NCBI GenBank assembly: GCA_958299035.1
Contig: CATQJL010000001.1
Location: 27,507,521 to 27,571,520, forward strand
DNA from: Cylicocyclus nassatus
Lineage: Eukaryota > Nematoda > Chromadorea > Rhabditida > Strongylidae
Reading direction: 5' to 3'
DNA length: 64,000 bases
Position 1 is the stretch's first letter. Each line of letters opens with the position of its first letter. Position numbers and translations under genes: made by a program. The notes beneath the pieces were generated by a model that saw only the letters and a list, made by a program, of their open reading frames with translations, did not search any database and was not told the DNA's origin. Below, piece by piece: positions 11,964-22,560 of this stretch.

Positions 11964-12760
11964 GTGCGCATCTCTGTCAGCGATAAAAGTGGAGAGTTCG
12001 TCATCATACCCCAGGAATTGGATCAAGAAATCACCAAACTCCAACTCAATGACAAGAGTATGTACGGGCGCGTTTTCGAAAATGAACATCATTTGCAGTA
12101 CAAGCTGCTTGAATCACGTTTGGATGAGCATGGAAAAGCAGCTGGCCTCAACGAGAGCTTTCTTGCCATACTTAAGTTAGACACGCCAATATGTCCGGTT
12201 TTCTGTAGCCTTGTAAAGACTCACAAGTTTACAGAAAGTGGCGACATTCGCTTGATGGCAGCTAGACAGTTTCAGATAAGACCTATAATAAGTTGTGTTG
12301 GAGGCCCAACCGACAGAATATCTTGATTTCTGAATAATTGTAGGGCACTCACTAAACAAATTACCTTCCCATTTAGCAAACATTAAACAATTCCTCGATC
12401 GCTTGAAATCTTCCAGATTTGAAAATGGATGTGTTGCTGAATCATTTAACAATATGTCTCTATATACCAACGTTCAAAATGAAGACGCTCTACAAGCGGT
12501 ATCCGAAAATGATGGATGAGTTTAGCGCAAGCATTCGAACTTTTGGATTGAGCAAACATCGCGTCATGGACCTGATCAAAGAGTGCCTAACTTGTAACAT
12601 TTTCAGATGGTCAGGCACATACTTCGCTCAGCAAAGGGGACTCGCAATGGGCTTGCTCCAGTTCTTGCGATATGCTTTATGAGTAGGATCGAAAAACCGG
12701 TGTTGTCAAGACTTCCACTTATGTATTGTCGTTATGTGGACGACTGTGCATAGTGACATC
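11964..12760 (+). pseudogene. Penelope-like reverse transcriptase relic
   Basis: The first open segment (11964-12326) ends with FCSLVKTHKF and QIRPIISCVGGPTDRIS, matching the family's KxHK and RPI(I/V)S-x-GSPT region. After a stop and frameshift, FNNMSLYTNVQNED appears near 12445-12485, then YFAQQRGLAMG near 12620-12650, and MYCRYVDDC at 12721-12747 with the catalytic YVDD box at 12733-12744. The catalytic box is intact but the frame is interrupted at least four times, so no active enzyme can be made. Confidence 0.85.
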
Positions 12761-13316
12761 CACTCAGTCCGAAATGGACGAATGTTTTCGATTACTCAAT
12801 CGGCAGTCGCAGTACACGCGTGAACAGTCGGTTACTGGTTGATCCCATACTTAAACGTTCAAAATCAAACTATCTGGCTGCGACACTCATGTAAAATGGT
12901 ATGGTAAAAATAGTTTTAAGAATATCTTATTACATGACCGTTTGACACATCCATCAGCCGTCAACAATGCCATTGTCTGGAATATGTTTAGAACAGCAAC
13001 ACAAGTCTGTACGGGGAGAGAAAGAGCAGAAAGCGTCGCAAAATGTTGCACTGAGCATTGCAAAGAAACGGCTATTTGATGCATGACGCTTGCGGTAGGC
13101 CATTCCCTTTACGTAATACTGCTCAAAGTAACAACGAAATAGCGGCCTGTCTTCCTTTCGTTTCGGATGACATTAGCTTGTAATACGGCAGAGCATTGAA
13201 CGAGCAAAACTGAGCGAAGATGTCATTTTAATGAACATTCCGAGCGACAATCTCAAAAGGCGACTTGTATGAGACAGGCTTTATGACAATACTGCATCTC
13301 GAAAGAGTGCGTAGTT

Positions 13317-13685
13317 TGTCCACATAGCAGCATTGGTGATTGCGCGAAAGCAGGGGTAATTCATCAGATAGAATGTTTAGTCTGTGGTGCTAGCTGTACA
13401 GAAGAAACCAGAAGAGCACTTGGCGTAAGAGTTAAGGAACACTTTTCCAATAAACGAAAAGGTAGTGTAGTTTCACCGCTCGTTAAACATGAACATAATT
13501 ACCACCGCGATCAAGACTACGAAATATGTACAATTTTGGCTTACGAAAAAGATACGTCTGCGGAGAAAGCTTTCGAAGCGTTTCGGATCACACGCAGAAA
13601 ACCGCTTATGAACAACAGAAACAAGTGCCTAGCCGTTACGAAAGACTTCATGCCAATTTTATCACTGTGTGAGGTGACAGAGTAG
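13317..13685 (+). pseudogene. Penelope GIY-YIG endonuclease domain
   Basis: An uninterrupted segment reads CPHSSIGDCAKAGVIHQIEC, then VCGASCTEETRRALGVRVKEH, and ends at a TAG at 13683-13685. VIHQI corresponds to the GIY motif, the CTEETRR segment to YIGETGR, and R-V-KEH to the conserved Arg/Glu-His helix. Cysteine pairs (ECLVC) match the family's zinc-finger-like insertion. The substitution of the YIG tyrosine by cysteine may abolish activity. This is the best preserved piece of the element. Confidence 0.85.
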
Positions 13686-13988
13686 TGCGAAGATTACAAC
13701 TACAATGAGCTTTTCAGTGTGACTCATTGGCACTACTGCCACTAAGGAAGCGGTCGCACTATACCATCAAGTGACCGGCGGTGGAGCAAAAGTGTATTCG
13801 TCTTCTCCCACCTAGCGACTTTTGTTCTTAAAACTCGAGAGGGGATCGAGATGCTAACTGAGGGTTGACGAAGCACTTGGTGGGGAAGATATAAGATCAT
13901 TAGTCTCGCACCACTTTAGGCCTTTGAAGACGACGAGTTCGAAACGCGTTAGGCCACTGATGTAATAAATAGCTTAACCCAAACCTCT

Positions 13989-15457
13989 GCTCAAATAATC
14001 GCCGGGGGCAGGCGGTCCGCAAACTTGCGCCTTTCTGCAAGCGGTCAGCAGGATTTTGGGGCGTTAAACCTTTAGCGAGCGGTACTTTCTTTACTGTGTA
14101 ATCTTCTGCCAGCGAGCAGCAGAGTTTTCTGCAGGCGCTCGTCAAATAATCTCTTTCAGCAAACGCTCAGATAATCGCCGGGGACAGGCGGTCCGCAAAC
14201 TCGCGTTTTTCTGCAGGCGGTCAGCAGAATTTTGGGGCGTGGCCAAACCTTCTGCGGGCGGCACCTCCTTTACTGTCTAATGTTCTACCAGCGGGCAGCA
14301 ACACAGAATTTTCTGCAGGCGCTTGTCGAATAATCTGTTTCAGCGAGCGCTGGTCAAATTTTCAGCTGGCGCTCGGACGGTTTTTAAGCAGTTTCGGGCG
14401 TACGCTGAGCAAAGTTGAGACTCTACATGGCAGAGGTGTCATCGATGGTTTAATTACTCAAGTTTAAGGTACTTTCTCTCAGCGGAAAGAACCTGGGGGC
14501 TGCGCGGTCCTCCACAAAGAACCGTGCGGCCCCCGAAAATTTTGCATATTCTCGCGGAAAGTCCGCGAGAATGCGGCCACTGCGCCGCAGCTAATCTGTA
14601 AGGAAACCGTGATTGTTCTCCAAGCATTCGTCCAAAATTTCGCTAAAATTCTTCCAAATACCTGCAAGCGGACCGCAAGAAATCAACGAACTATTTTTCC
14701 GGTGCCCGCTTGCTCAAAATTCGCATGACCGCCTGCCCCCGGCGATTACCTGAGCGGTGGCCGAACCTTCGGCAGGCGCTCGGACACTTTTCATGCAGTT
14801 TCGGCATAGTCGAGCACAGATAAGACTCTAAGTGGCAGAGGTGTCACCGTTGGTTTAATTACTTAAGTTTGAGGTACTTTATCTTAGCGGAAAGTAGCTG
14901 GGGGCTACGCGGTCCTCCACAAAAAACCGTGCGGCCCTCGAAAATTTTGCGTATGCTCGCGGAAAGTCGGCGAGAAGGCGGCCACTGCGCCGCAGCTAAT
15001 CTATAAGGAAACAGTAATTGTTCTCCAAGCATTCGTCTGAAATTCGTCTGCTAAAATTCTTCCAAATATCTGTAAGCGGACCGCAAGAAATCAGTGAACT
15101 ATTTTTCCGGTGCCCGCCCGCCTATAAATCGCATGGCCGCCTGCCCACGGCGATTATCTGAGTACTCAAGTTTGAGGTACCTTCTTTCAGCGGAAGGTGC
15201 TTGCGTGCTGTGCGGTCCTTCGCAAAGGACCGTGCGGCCTTCAATATTTTTGCATGTTCTCGCGGAAAGTCCGCGAGAATGCGGCCATTGGGCCGCAAGT
15301 TATCCATAGAAAGATGCAATAGTTCTCCGAGCGTTCGTCTAAAATTCGGCCAAAATTATTCCAACTTTCCGCAAGCGGACCACAAGAAATCAGCGAACAA
15401 TTTTTTCGGTGCCCGCTTGCTCAAAATTCGCATGGCCGCCTGCCCCCGGCGAAACTG
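13989..15457. repeat. Cluster of GC-rich inverted-repeat family C
   Basis: The cluster holds a truncated left-end copy (13989-14164), a full copy with both termini (14165-14755, GCTCAGATAATCGCCGG ... CCGGCGATTACCTGAGC), and two further right-end copies (to about 15160 and 15457). Each right half contains the same hairpins, such as TCTCGCGGAAAGTCCGCGAGA and a GCGGTCCT...AGGACCGTGCGG stem. Related complete copies are at 18383-19076 and 43833-44394. No protein is encoded. Tandem stacking of right halves suggests unequal recombination or repeated insertion. Confidence 0.8.
14165..14755 (+). mobile_element. Family C element, complete copy
   Basis: Both terminal inverted repeats are present (GCTCAGATAATCGCCGGGG left; CCCCGGCGATTACCTGAGC right), giving about 591 bp. 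The interior alternates GC-rich GCGGGCGG-type segments with the conserved GAGACTCTACATGGCAGAGG landmark. It looks like a non-autonomous TIR DNA element. The superfamily is not identified because the copies are flanked by sister copies that obscure target duplications. Confidence 0.7.
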
Positions 15458-16490
15458 AGTATGCATGTGATAATATGGCTAATACACACAGAATTACGAT
15501 CATGTATTTGTATCCTTTGTAGGTGCTCCATTTCTCGAGAAACGCTGATGTTTAGGGTAAAAACGGTAAAAAATTATGAGACACCCTAATATATTTTCTG
15601 AAAGTTGAGGATGGACGGTTCCATTGGTGACCACCTCGGCGTAAAAGATTTTCATCTACGAAAGTTATGAATTTTTTATGTTACAAACTCGAAAATCTCC
15701 ACAAATCACTGAGCCCACCCTTCACCCAAGCAGTTTTTTGGATGCATCTCAGCCATACTATATATCATCTGAAAACGGAGGACGAGCGGTTTTGACGGTC
15801 ACTATGTACCAGCTATTCGTGCACAGAATATATGGGTTTTTTAATGTTAAAAACTGGGTGTCCAGAAATCACTAAGCACACCTTTTATTAGGTACTTCTA
15901 TGAACAGATTTTAGGCAAACCAATTTTTTCCTGGAACCAGATGGGAACGTTGCACCACGGAACTTTCCTCGCTGACTTGCTGTGCAGCCACAGAAGCTAC
16001 TATTTTTTTCCTCATGGAAATTGGTAAATGCCAATAATTTTTCTTCCTCCTTACCGACGCACAAACAATTCCCGTACAAATATCTCCTTTGCCTAACCCT
16101 ACCTCACTGTTGATTTTTTCTCGGTTTTTGGAGAAGAAACTCACCTTCCGGCTCAGGGGTGAAGGAGCGTGAGCAAATCCTCACACTATCGCACCATCTA
16201 TGGATTAAATCAGACCTTGTAAAGTTGTAAAGTTCACTTGAGGATTGGGTCAACTGTGCGGAGTACAGGACGTACGTAGCGTACACCCATTTACATAAAG
16301 ATATGGGGCATACGCCGCGCCGTCTGGTTCAACCCTTAACTGACGAAATGGAGTGTATGAATACTTCGAATGTTCTTTGTTCTAGTGTTCTTTGAACGTG
16401 CTTTTCTAATGCTTGTTAGATAGAAAAACATACAGGCGACATTGTTGTCCAATGATTGCTATTCGAAGTGTTACGTCTTGAGAGTAGCTT
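15458..16490. other. No recognised gene; 3' flank of the CAP-like gene
   Basis: A diverged direct duplication is visible: a GTTANAAACTNGG...AAATCACTNAGC segment occurs near 15680-15715 and again near 15850-15885. Otherwise I see no repeat termini or coding signal. The region directly downstream of the stop at 16491-16493 would hold the 3' untranslated region and poly(A) site of the minus-strand gene. No AATAAA is obvious close to the stop. Confidence 0.4.
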
Positions 16491-17193
16491 TTACAATTCC
16501 TTAAGCTTCGAAAGCGTATCTTCATAAAGAGTACCACGTACTCCGCACTTTGGATCTCCGCTACACCCATCATATGCGAATAGCACTCTTAATTTGCGAA
16601 TGAGACCGAGAACTGGTACAACTTACTCTTGTTCTGTGCCACAGAAAAACAGTAACTTGTTGGCGCCATAGGCAACACATTGACCATCCACTCTGATGCA
16701 TGCAAAGTTCCGCGTGCTAGGCCTAATGAGCTGGAAAAGATGATCGCGTTAAGTATTTAGTAAAGATCAGAAAATGCTTACATGCGAGTATTCCCACAGC
16801 TCATACCAATCATCGCAGTTTTCATCATAGAAGTAAACGGCTTCGCTCGTAATGTTTGTCGGTGCTTTGTTTTCTACTTTTGCGAGACATTCTTTGATGT
16901 ATGCGAAAAAGTTTTCGAAACTTCTGAAATTTGCGTTACTCGTCGCAAAATCCTTGTATTTCGATAACAGAGATAACAGGGATATATCAGGCTGTTGTAC
17001 GCTTTTCTTCAAGCGTAAAATTTTCAGCAAAAAACCATTCTGTATAGCATCACCAAATTGCGATAAAATAAAACAGAAACAGTACTCACTCGGTGTCATA
17101 TGTAAACCAAAAAAAATTGCCTTCATAATCAAAATCGTTGCACGCTTTAGGAGTCATCTCAATCAATTTCTCTTCCATTTCGCAATCCCATTG
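16491..17193 (-). CDS. CAP/SCP-TAPS-like secreted protein, 3' exons (partial gene)
   Basis: Four exons read on the minus strand: 17193-17090, 16923-16782, 16730-16627 and 16587-16491 (stop TAA at 16491-16493). Acceptors are TTTCAG, TTTCAG, TTCCAG and a weaker TTAAG. Donors are GTGAGT, GTAAGC and GTAAGT. Introns are 166, 51 and 39 nt. Phases agree throughout (exons of 104, 142, 104 and 97 nt). The product begins WDCEMEEKL, contains ENCDDWYELWEYSHLIRP and FACIRVDGQC, then LLFFCG and YDGCSGDPKC. Seven cysteines fit an extracellular protein. The WDC-x-LE opening and the LIRPSTRNFAC...FFC strand resemble divergent hookworm CAP (ASP-like) domains. The catalytic-type His/Glu residues are not evident. 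The 5' exons, signal peptide and start are not found, and mobile elements fill the region upstream. The exons themselves are well supported; the family call is inference. Confidence 0.65.
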
Positions 17194-17320
17194 CTGAAAC
17201 CACCCACATATAAATTAGTCAAAACGAGTTTTACGTGGCGAATATCGAATATCGATTGTAACATTTCAAACACAATTAGTACATATTATTAAAAAAAAAT
17301 TTTGGAGTTGAAAAATCTTA

Positions 17321-17613
17321 GGGAACGGCCATAGGTTCGCAGTGTTAGCGGTGTTCGTGTTGTTTGTAGTGTTCGCGGTGTTCGCGGTGTGCGCAATGTT
17401 CGCGGTGTTCGCGGTTGTCGGTGACAATGACAAACGCGACACGCGCTCATTTGAGCGGCGCATAGACTGTGAGGGAATCACAGGAATCGCAGGAATAGCA
17501 GGAACCATCTGGAATAGTATGGCCGATCTCGACAATACCGACAACACCGCGAACACCACGAACACCACGAACACCACGAACACTGCGAACACTGCGAACC
17601 TATGGCCGTTCCC
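17321..17613. mobile_element. Foldback MITE with minisatellite arms, TTA target duplication
   Basis: The ends GGGAACGGCCATAGGTTCGC and its reverse complement are perfect. TTA flanks both sides (17318-17320, 17614-17616). Each arm continues into a GTTCGCGGT/AACACCGCG minisatellite with different unit numbers. A 3-bp TTA duplication is typical of the PIF/Harbinger superfamily. The element lies 127 bp upstream of the first CAP-like exon recognised, probably inside an intron. Confidence 0.8.
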
Positions 17614-17906
17614 TTAGGTGTGCTACTGCATGGCTTAAACCTATGTTTAAATGGTAATCAAAGTGAGAAAATTTCAAAAAATTTTTGGCAAAGAATTTGA
17701 GCCAACAACTAATTTCTTCCCCCCCCCCTCCCCTTAAAAAGTGCTTATGGTGCTCTTTTGAAAAGAATAGTGCAGTTACTATAGAATGCTTGCGTTTTCA
17801 GAAGGATGTAATCAAATTGTATCACTTTGTGAAAAGTTGATATCTTTTTGTCACAGTTTATCAGTGATAAATGAGTTTTATCAATACTTGGCTACATAAA
17901 GGCAAA

Positions 17907-18290
17907 TCTTATATATAAAGCTGAATGTCTGTTTGCTTGTCTGTATGTCTGTCTGTCTATATGTAAGTATGTTCCTATTAGAAAATTTTATTTCTGAAGA
18001 GATCCGGACCAAACCACACTTTCCACTCCGGGGCCGGGCGGGTGGTTACTTTTCGTCATTTATCGACATCCATTCTATCGATTTGTTATCAATTTGTTGC
18101 AAAGTTTCAGCTACGGGGCTGAGAGTTTTCATAAGGAGACAATCGACCATGCTGATTACGAATTTGACAATAGTTTTTGGAATAGTACACTGCTTTTATA
18201 AATTTTATCGATTTTTTCTCGCAAGGTTTGAGCTACTATACCGGGAGGCACGGGAGGGTAGTTGAGCATGCTGATTACTAATACAGCGGG
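17907..18290 (+). mobile_element. Helentron-like element remnant (family H)
   Basis: It begins TTATATATAAAGCTGAATGT followed by a CTGT-rich microsatellite, then GATCCGGACCAAAC and two diverged 120-bp units (AGCTACGGGGCTGAGAGTT, CATGCTGATTACGAAT). The same order occurs in family H copies at 24972, 36778, 51613 and 58721. Association of a start-like ACTAGCTGGC hairpin, CTGT microsatellite and short tandem units is reminiscent of non-autonomous Helentrons. This is inference from structure. Confidence 0.55.
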
Positions 18291-18382
18291 AAAAGGAAAT
18301 TGGCATGTGAAGTGGGCACAGGCAAAGTTCTAAAGGATAGGTATGGAACCTTCATCGTGTTTTGACAGAGCCGGGCGGAGCC

Positions 18383-19076
18383 GCTCAGATAAGGCTGGGT
18401 TCATACTGAGCCGCACAAAAGCGGCACAGTTCCAGCACAGCGCTCGAACTGTGCTTGAAGCTGGAACTGTGCCGCTTTGTGCGGCTCAGTATGAACCCAG
18501 CCTAATCGCCTGGGGCAGGCGGACATGCCATTTTTGGGCAAGCGGAACCGGAAAAATAGTTCGCTGATTTCTTGCAGTCCGCTTGCAGATATTTGGAGGA
18601 ATTTTGAACGAATGCTTGAAGAACAATTGCGGTTTCCTTGCAGATTAGCTGCGGCGCAGTGGCCGCATTCTCGCGGACTATCCGCGAGAATATGCAAAAG
18701 TTTCGGGTGTACGCCGAGCAAAGGTGAGACTCTACATGGCAATTTGATGTACTTTCTCTCAGCGAAAAGTACCTCAAACTTGAGTAATTAAACCATCGAT
18801 GACTCCTCTGCCATGTAGAGTCTCACCTTTGCTCGGCGTACACCCGAAACTGCTTAAAAACCGTCCGAGCGCCAGCTAAAAATTTGACCAGCGCTCGCTG
18901 AAAGAGATTATTTGACGAGCGCCTGCAGAAAATTCTGTGTTGCTGCCCGCTGGCAGAACATTAGACAGTAAAGGAAGTGCCGCCCGCTGAAGGTTTGGCC
19001 ACGCCCCAAAATTCTGCTGAGCGCCTGCAGAAAAACGCGAGTTTGCGGACCGCCTGCCCCCGGCGATTGTCTGAGC
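18383..19076 (-). mobile_element. Family C element, interrupted copy
   Basis: The element runs from GCTCAGATAA at 18383 to the matching end at 19076, in the opposite orientation to the 14-kb cluster. A 110-bp hairpin element splits it near its first end (18393-18502). The interior holds a perfect 42-bp inverted repeat (18700-18741 and 18809-18850) that is present only once per copy elsewhere, so this copy also underwent an inverted duplication. Confidence 0.75.
18393..18502. mobile_element. 110-bp hairpin MITE, TAA target duplication (Harbinger-like)
   Basis: Nearly the whole element is a hairpin: GGCTGGGTTCATACTGAGCC at one end and its reverse complement at the other, continuing inward through GGCACAGTTCCAGC. 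TAA lies on both sides (18390-18392, 18503-18505). Uninterrupted family C copies read CAGATAATCGCC at this point, which is the expected empty site. A 3-bp T(A/T)A duplication fits PIF/Harbinger MITEs. A one-ended match (TAAGGCTGGGTT) occurs at 23871. Confidence 0.9.
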
Positions 19077-19845
19077 GGATAAGCAGCTGGTCTCTAACGA
19101 ATTTGGTGTGGAGCTAGCAAATAGAATGGATGACGCTCTGCGAGTTTTTTTTCGGGAAATTCTCTGGTGTTTTGCCATATGTTTGCAGTGTCACTAGCCA
19201 ATTTCTGTTGAATTATAGCAGAAGTAATCAAAGTGATGATTATAAGATGTCAGAAATCAACAGTGCGATAAAGTTTTGTACAAGTGTTTCAAATTTTAGC
19301 GCCCGATTGTGTCAAGTTCCTGCGCATAAGAGTAATGTGCAGTAATGAATGAATGGATAAGAACTCGGCTTTATGGGCAAACGATTGCGTGATCGAATCC
19401 TGCTATTTTAAGCATTTTTGCATCGCGTTGAAATCTGTGTCATTCGCATAGCCACAAACATTTTCAAATAAAGCACCGACGCTCATACACACCATATCAG
19501 CATTCAATGATGGAATGCAAATTTGGCGAACACATGAAGATTTTAACTCAAACTTCATTTTTTTCCCAATCAGGAATCTCTACTGCACCATGCGCCTCAC
19601 TAGCGAGCGAAACCTATGAGTTTATCATAATATGTTTGATGTCACATATGACTAAATTGTGAAGCTTGTTTTTGAAATAGATTCAATTCAACTCGAACTT
19701 CCCTTTAAAAGGATTGTAAAAAATTATTCCATGCATTTCGGCGCTATGAAATCAGTCGCGATTGCGTAACTTCTAAATTTTAGCATTTATTCAAGAGCAC
19801 CTGTAAGCTGGCTGGCAGTAATATGCTTAAAATTTTGATTTTGTA
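19077..19845. other. No gene recognised; possible tRNA-derived fragment
   Basis: Around 19366-19420 a GATCGAATCC string resembles a pol III B box, followed by sequence that resembles, in diverged form, the stretch at 21230-21420. A degenerate SINE is possible. The rest shows no open frame with splice support and no inverted termini. Confidence 0.3.
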
Positions 19846-20793
19846 TTAAGTCGTAACAAAATTAATGCAGGTTTTGTATTCCAACCGCAATAAGTCATAC
19901 ACTTCTGATTTCTAAGTAGGTTGCAAAACACCATTCGATAGAGCAAAGCAATCTCTATAAGGTGGCAATCTTGCTTTAAACAACTCTGATCCACCACGAG
20001 TTTCGAGCCAAAAACTAGGAAGATTCAACTGTCTGAAAAATTGAGAAAAATCGTAGCTCAGTTCATAAAAAACCTACAAAAATTCCAACTTGCTCACGTA
20101 AACATTATTCACACAAGACATCTATATACGCCTTTGCCGTATTTTTTTCTCTGTTAGAAATCAAGAAAACGGAAATTTTCGTGCATTTGCCAAAGCGGTG
20201 CTGTGCCGTTTCCACACAAGTAGTTGCATACTACAAACCTGTAGAATTATGAACGTAAATTTCCAGCTCTCTACAAGCTTTAGTTCTCGAAAAATATTGA
20301 ATACAGTTTTTGCTAGTCATGTGGTCCAAGCTAAAGTTCAAATTTCACGAGAACTAAAGCTTGTAGAAAGCTGGGAATTTAAATTCCGTACTTCTACTGG
20401 TTAGTAGTATACAACTACTTAAGTGGAAACGGCACAGCTCCATTTTGGCAAATGCACGAAAATCTCCCTTTTCTTGATTTCTAACAGAGAAAAAAATACG
20501 GCAAAGGCGTATATAGATGTCTTATGTGAATAATGTTTAAGTGAGCAAGTTGGAATTTTTGTAGGTTTTTTATGAACTGAGCTATGATTTTTTTTCAATT
20601 TTTCAGACAGTTGAATCTTTTTAGTTTTTGGCTCGAAACTCGTGGTGGATCAGAGTTGTTTGAAGCAAGATTGCCACCTTGTAGAGCTTGCTTTGGTCTA
20701 TCGAATGGTGTTTTGCAACCTACTTAGAAATGAGAAGTGTATGACTTATTGCGTTTGGAATTCAAAACCTGCATTAATTCTGTTACAACCTAA
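19846..20793. mobile_element. 948-bp palindromic mariner-like element, TA-flanked
   Basis: The two halves are inverted copies over nearly the full length, with the axis near 20316. Ends read TTAAGTCGTAACA and TGTTACAACCTAA, with TA on both sides. Internal landmarks such as CACCATTCGATAGA and ATCCACCACGAGTTTCGAGCC appear in both arms. Size and internal sequence relate it to the 945-bp element at 30102-31046. There is no transposase, so it is non-autonomous. Confidence 0.85.
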
Positions 20794-22560
20794 TATATAC
20801 TGGAGCAATTCATCACCTTAATATTAGACTGATGATGTTTCAATGCTGTTCCTTTTGAATCGATTCCAGGAGTTGTACCTGTCAACCACAAACATTTTTC
20901 AGACCAAAACTTTTGAAACTGATTTTGTGTGAAAGAGTTCATAAAGACCAAAAACGCCAGCATGTCTTTGAAACTCATTCTTTCCAAGCAACTGTAAGAT
21001 ATGTGGTTAATCGCAATGTATGTCTTTGATAGGCACCGATAGGGTCTATCGATTAATTGCCAGCGGTAGCCCTATCCATGTGCCACCAGTCAATGCTGAT
21101 GAAATTCAGCAGAAGTCATCAAAACATGTCTAGGAGTTTCGCATCTCAACATTCCATCAATAGATTCACGTGACAAGAACGACAGTACAATGATGGATGA
21201 TTAGATAAGATATCGGTCCGGGGGGATTTGGGGTCCTGTGAGCGCATGCGTTCGGGTTCAAGTTATGCTACTTGAACAAATTTTTGCACTTTTATAGAAA
21301 GAAGATGTTAATTAGCGTTCGCATAACCTGCTTCTTCAAGTCAGATAGAAATTTTGCAATAAATTCGTATTTATTTTTGAAATGCAAATTTGACAAGCGC
21401 ATAAGGATTTGAACTCTTAAGTGTATCATCTACTAATCGCAACTTCTGCTATCACTTAATATGCAGGATTTGAAGACTATTGATCTCTCTGTGGTATACA
21501 TCTTGATCCATGGTTTGTATTTAGCATTTGTTATCGTTTTGTTGTATGCGCAACTTTGCATGTTTGAAAAACTAGATACGACATGACGCACAATCAGCGT
21601 TTCCACAGAATCACAATTGCATTAAAGACAAAATTTGATATATATCAAATACTATACTGGAGAAATTAATGTTTACTAGATTATTTCACACCTCATTATG
21701 AAGCTAATTGATGCTGAGCGGCGATTTCTCTCATGCTGCCTATGATAACGTATTGCGGATATACAGGAAGATACCAGATTTTTAGCTTGTCTATGGTAAG
21801 CTATCTGCAGCAACATATCATAGGATCAAAAAGAAGTATTATGGTAGGATATCATAGAATACAGGAAGGAATACATAAATAGACACTGTAGCACAACTTC
21901 GTCGTGTAAGATGTTGCTTTTTAACTCACTCTTGTTTGTCCATCTTTCCATTTCTGAGCCTCAAACTGCTTTTATTGTTTTGCACGTGAAATCTGTATTC
22001 TTTTATAGTGCAACATTCACAATTTTCTCTCATTCAACTTAGGGAGTTTTGCGACTAATGTACTATATGACATACCTCCTTAGCTTCATTTGTACTCCCT
22101 TGTTAAACATAAACATCTATTGAGCCAATGATTAGCAGAAAAAAATTATCACCTTCATTCAAAAGTTTTCTTATGATAAAGAAAAAATAATAGATTTTCT
22201 GCACAGGTCCTCTAAAATCATACTACAACGCTTTTCGTAACAGATTTTTGGGAAGCAACGACTTTGGCAACACTCCGGAGTAGAACTCGTATGTATTCAT
22301 AACAGAATGGATTTATGATTTGATCCTGTTCATTCAAAATTTTGTTAGACTGACCTTTGCTTTTTTGCCAAAACAAATACTTATACGCTGAAACAGTACA
22401 CAGCGTTTGGAGTTGAATTTTGTGTGCTTTTCGTTTGATGTAATAAGTGTTGATATAAACTATTTGCGTGAAGGTCAACATTAGGCTTTGAAAAGAAGAA
22501 CACTTTTTTGTTAAGTTTGATAGCCGATAACTTTTGGAAATCAGATCTAAAGTGAAATCA
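20794..22560. other. No gene recognised; weak coding-like patch
   Basis: A minus-strand segment at about 21090-21205 stays open for some 35 codons (reading RESIDGMLRCETPRHVL and SAEFHQH) but lacks clear splice sites. At 21220-21275 a GGGTTCAAGTT string resembles a pol III B box. The remainder is AT-rich with no termini or open frames I can support. Confidence 0.3.

Larger units (their letters stand above)
11890..13690 (+). mobile_element. Decayed Penelope-like retroelement (copy 1)
   Basis: A reverse transcriptase remnant followed by a GIY-YIG endonuclease remnant is the diagnostic order of endonuclease-positive Penelope-like elements. The element is broken by several stops and frameshifts, mainly between 12310 and 13330, but the 3' endonuclease part remains open for over 110 codons. 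No terminal pseudo-LTR or hammerhead core (CTGATGA) was recognised near either end, so boundaries are approximate. A related copy lies on the minus strand at 49020-50300. Confidence 0.85.
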
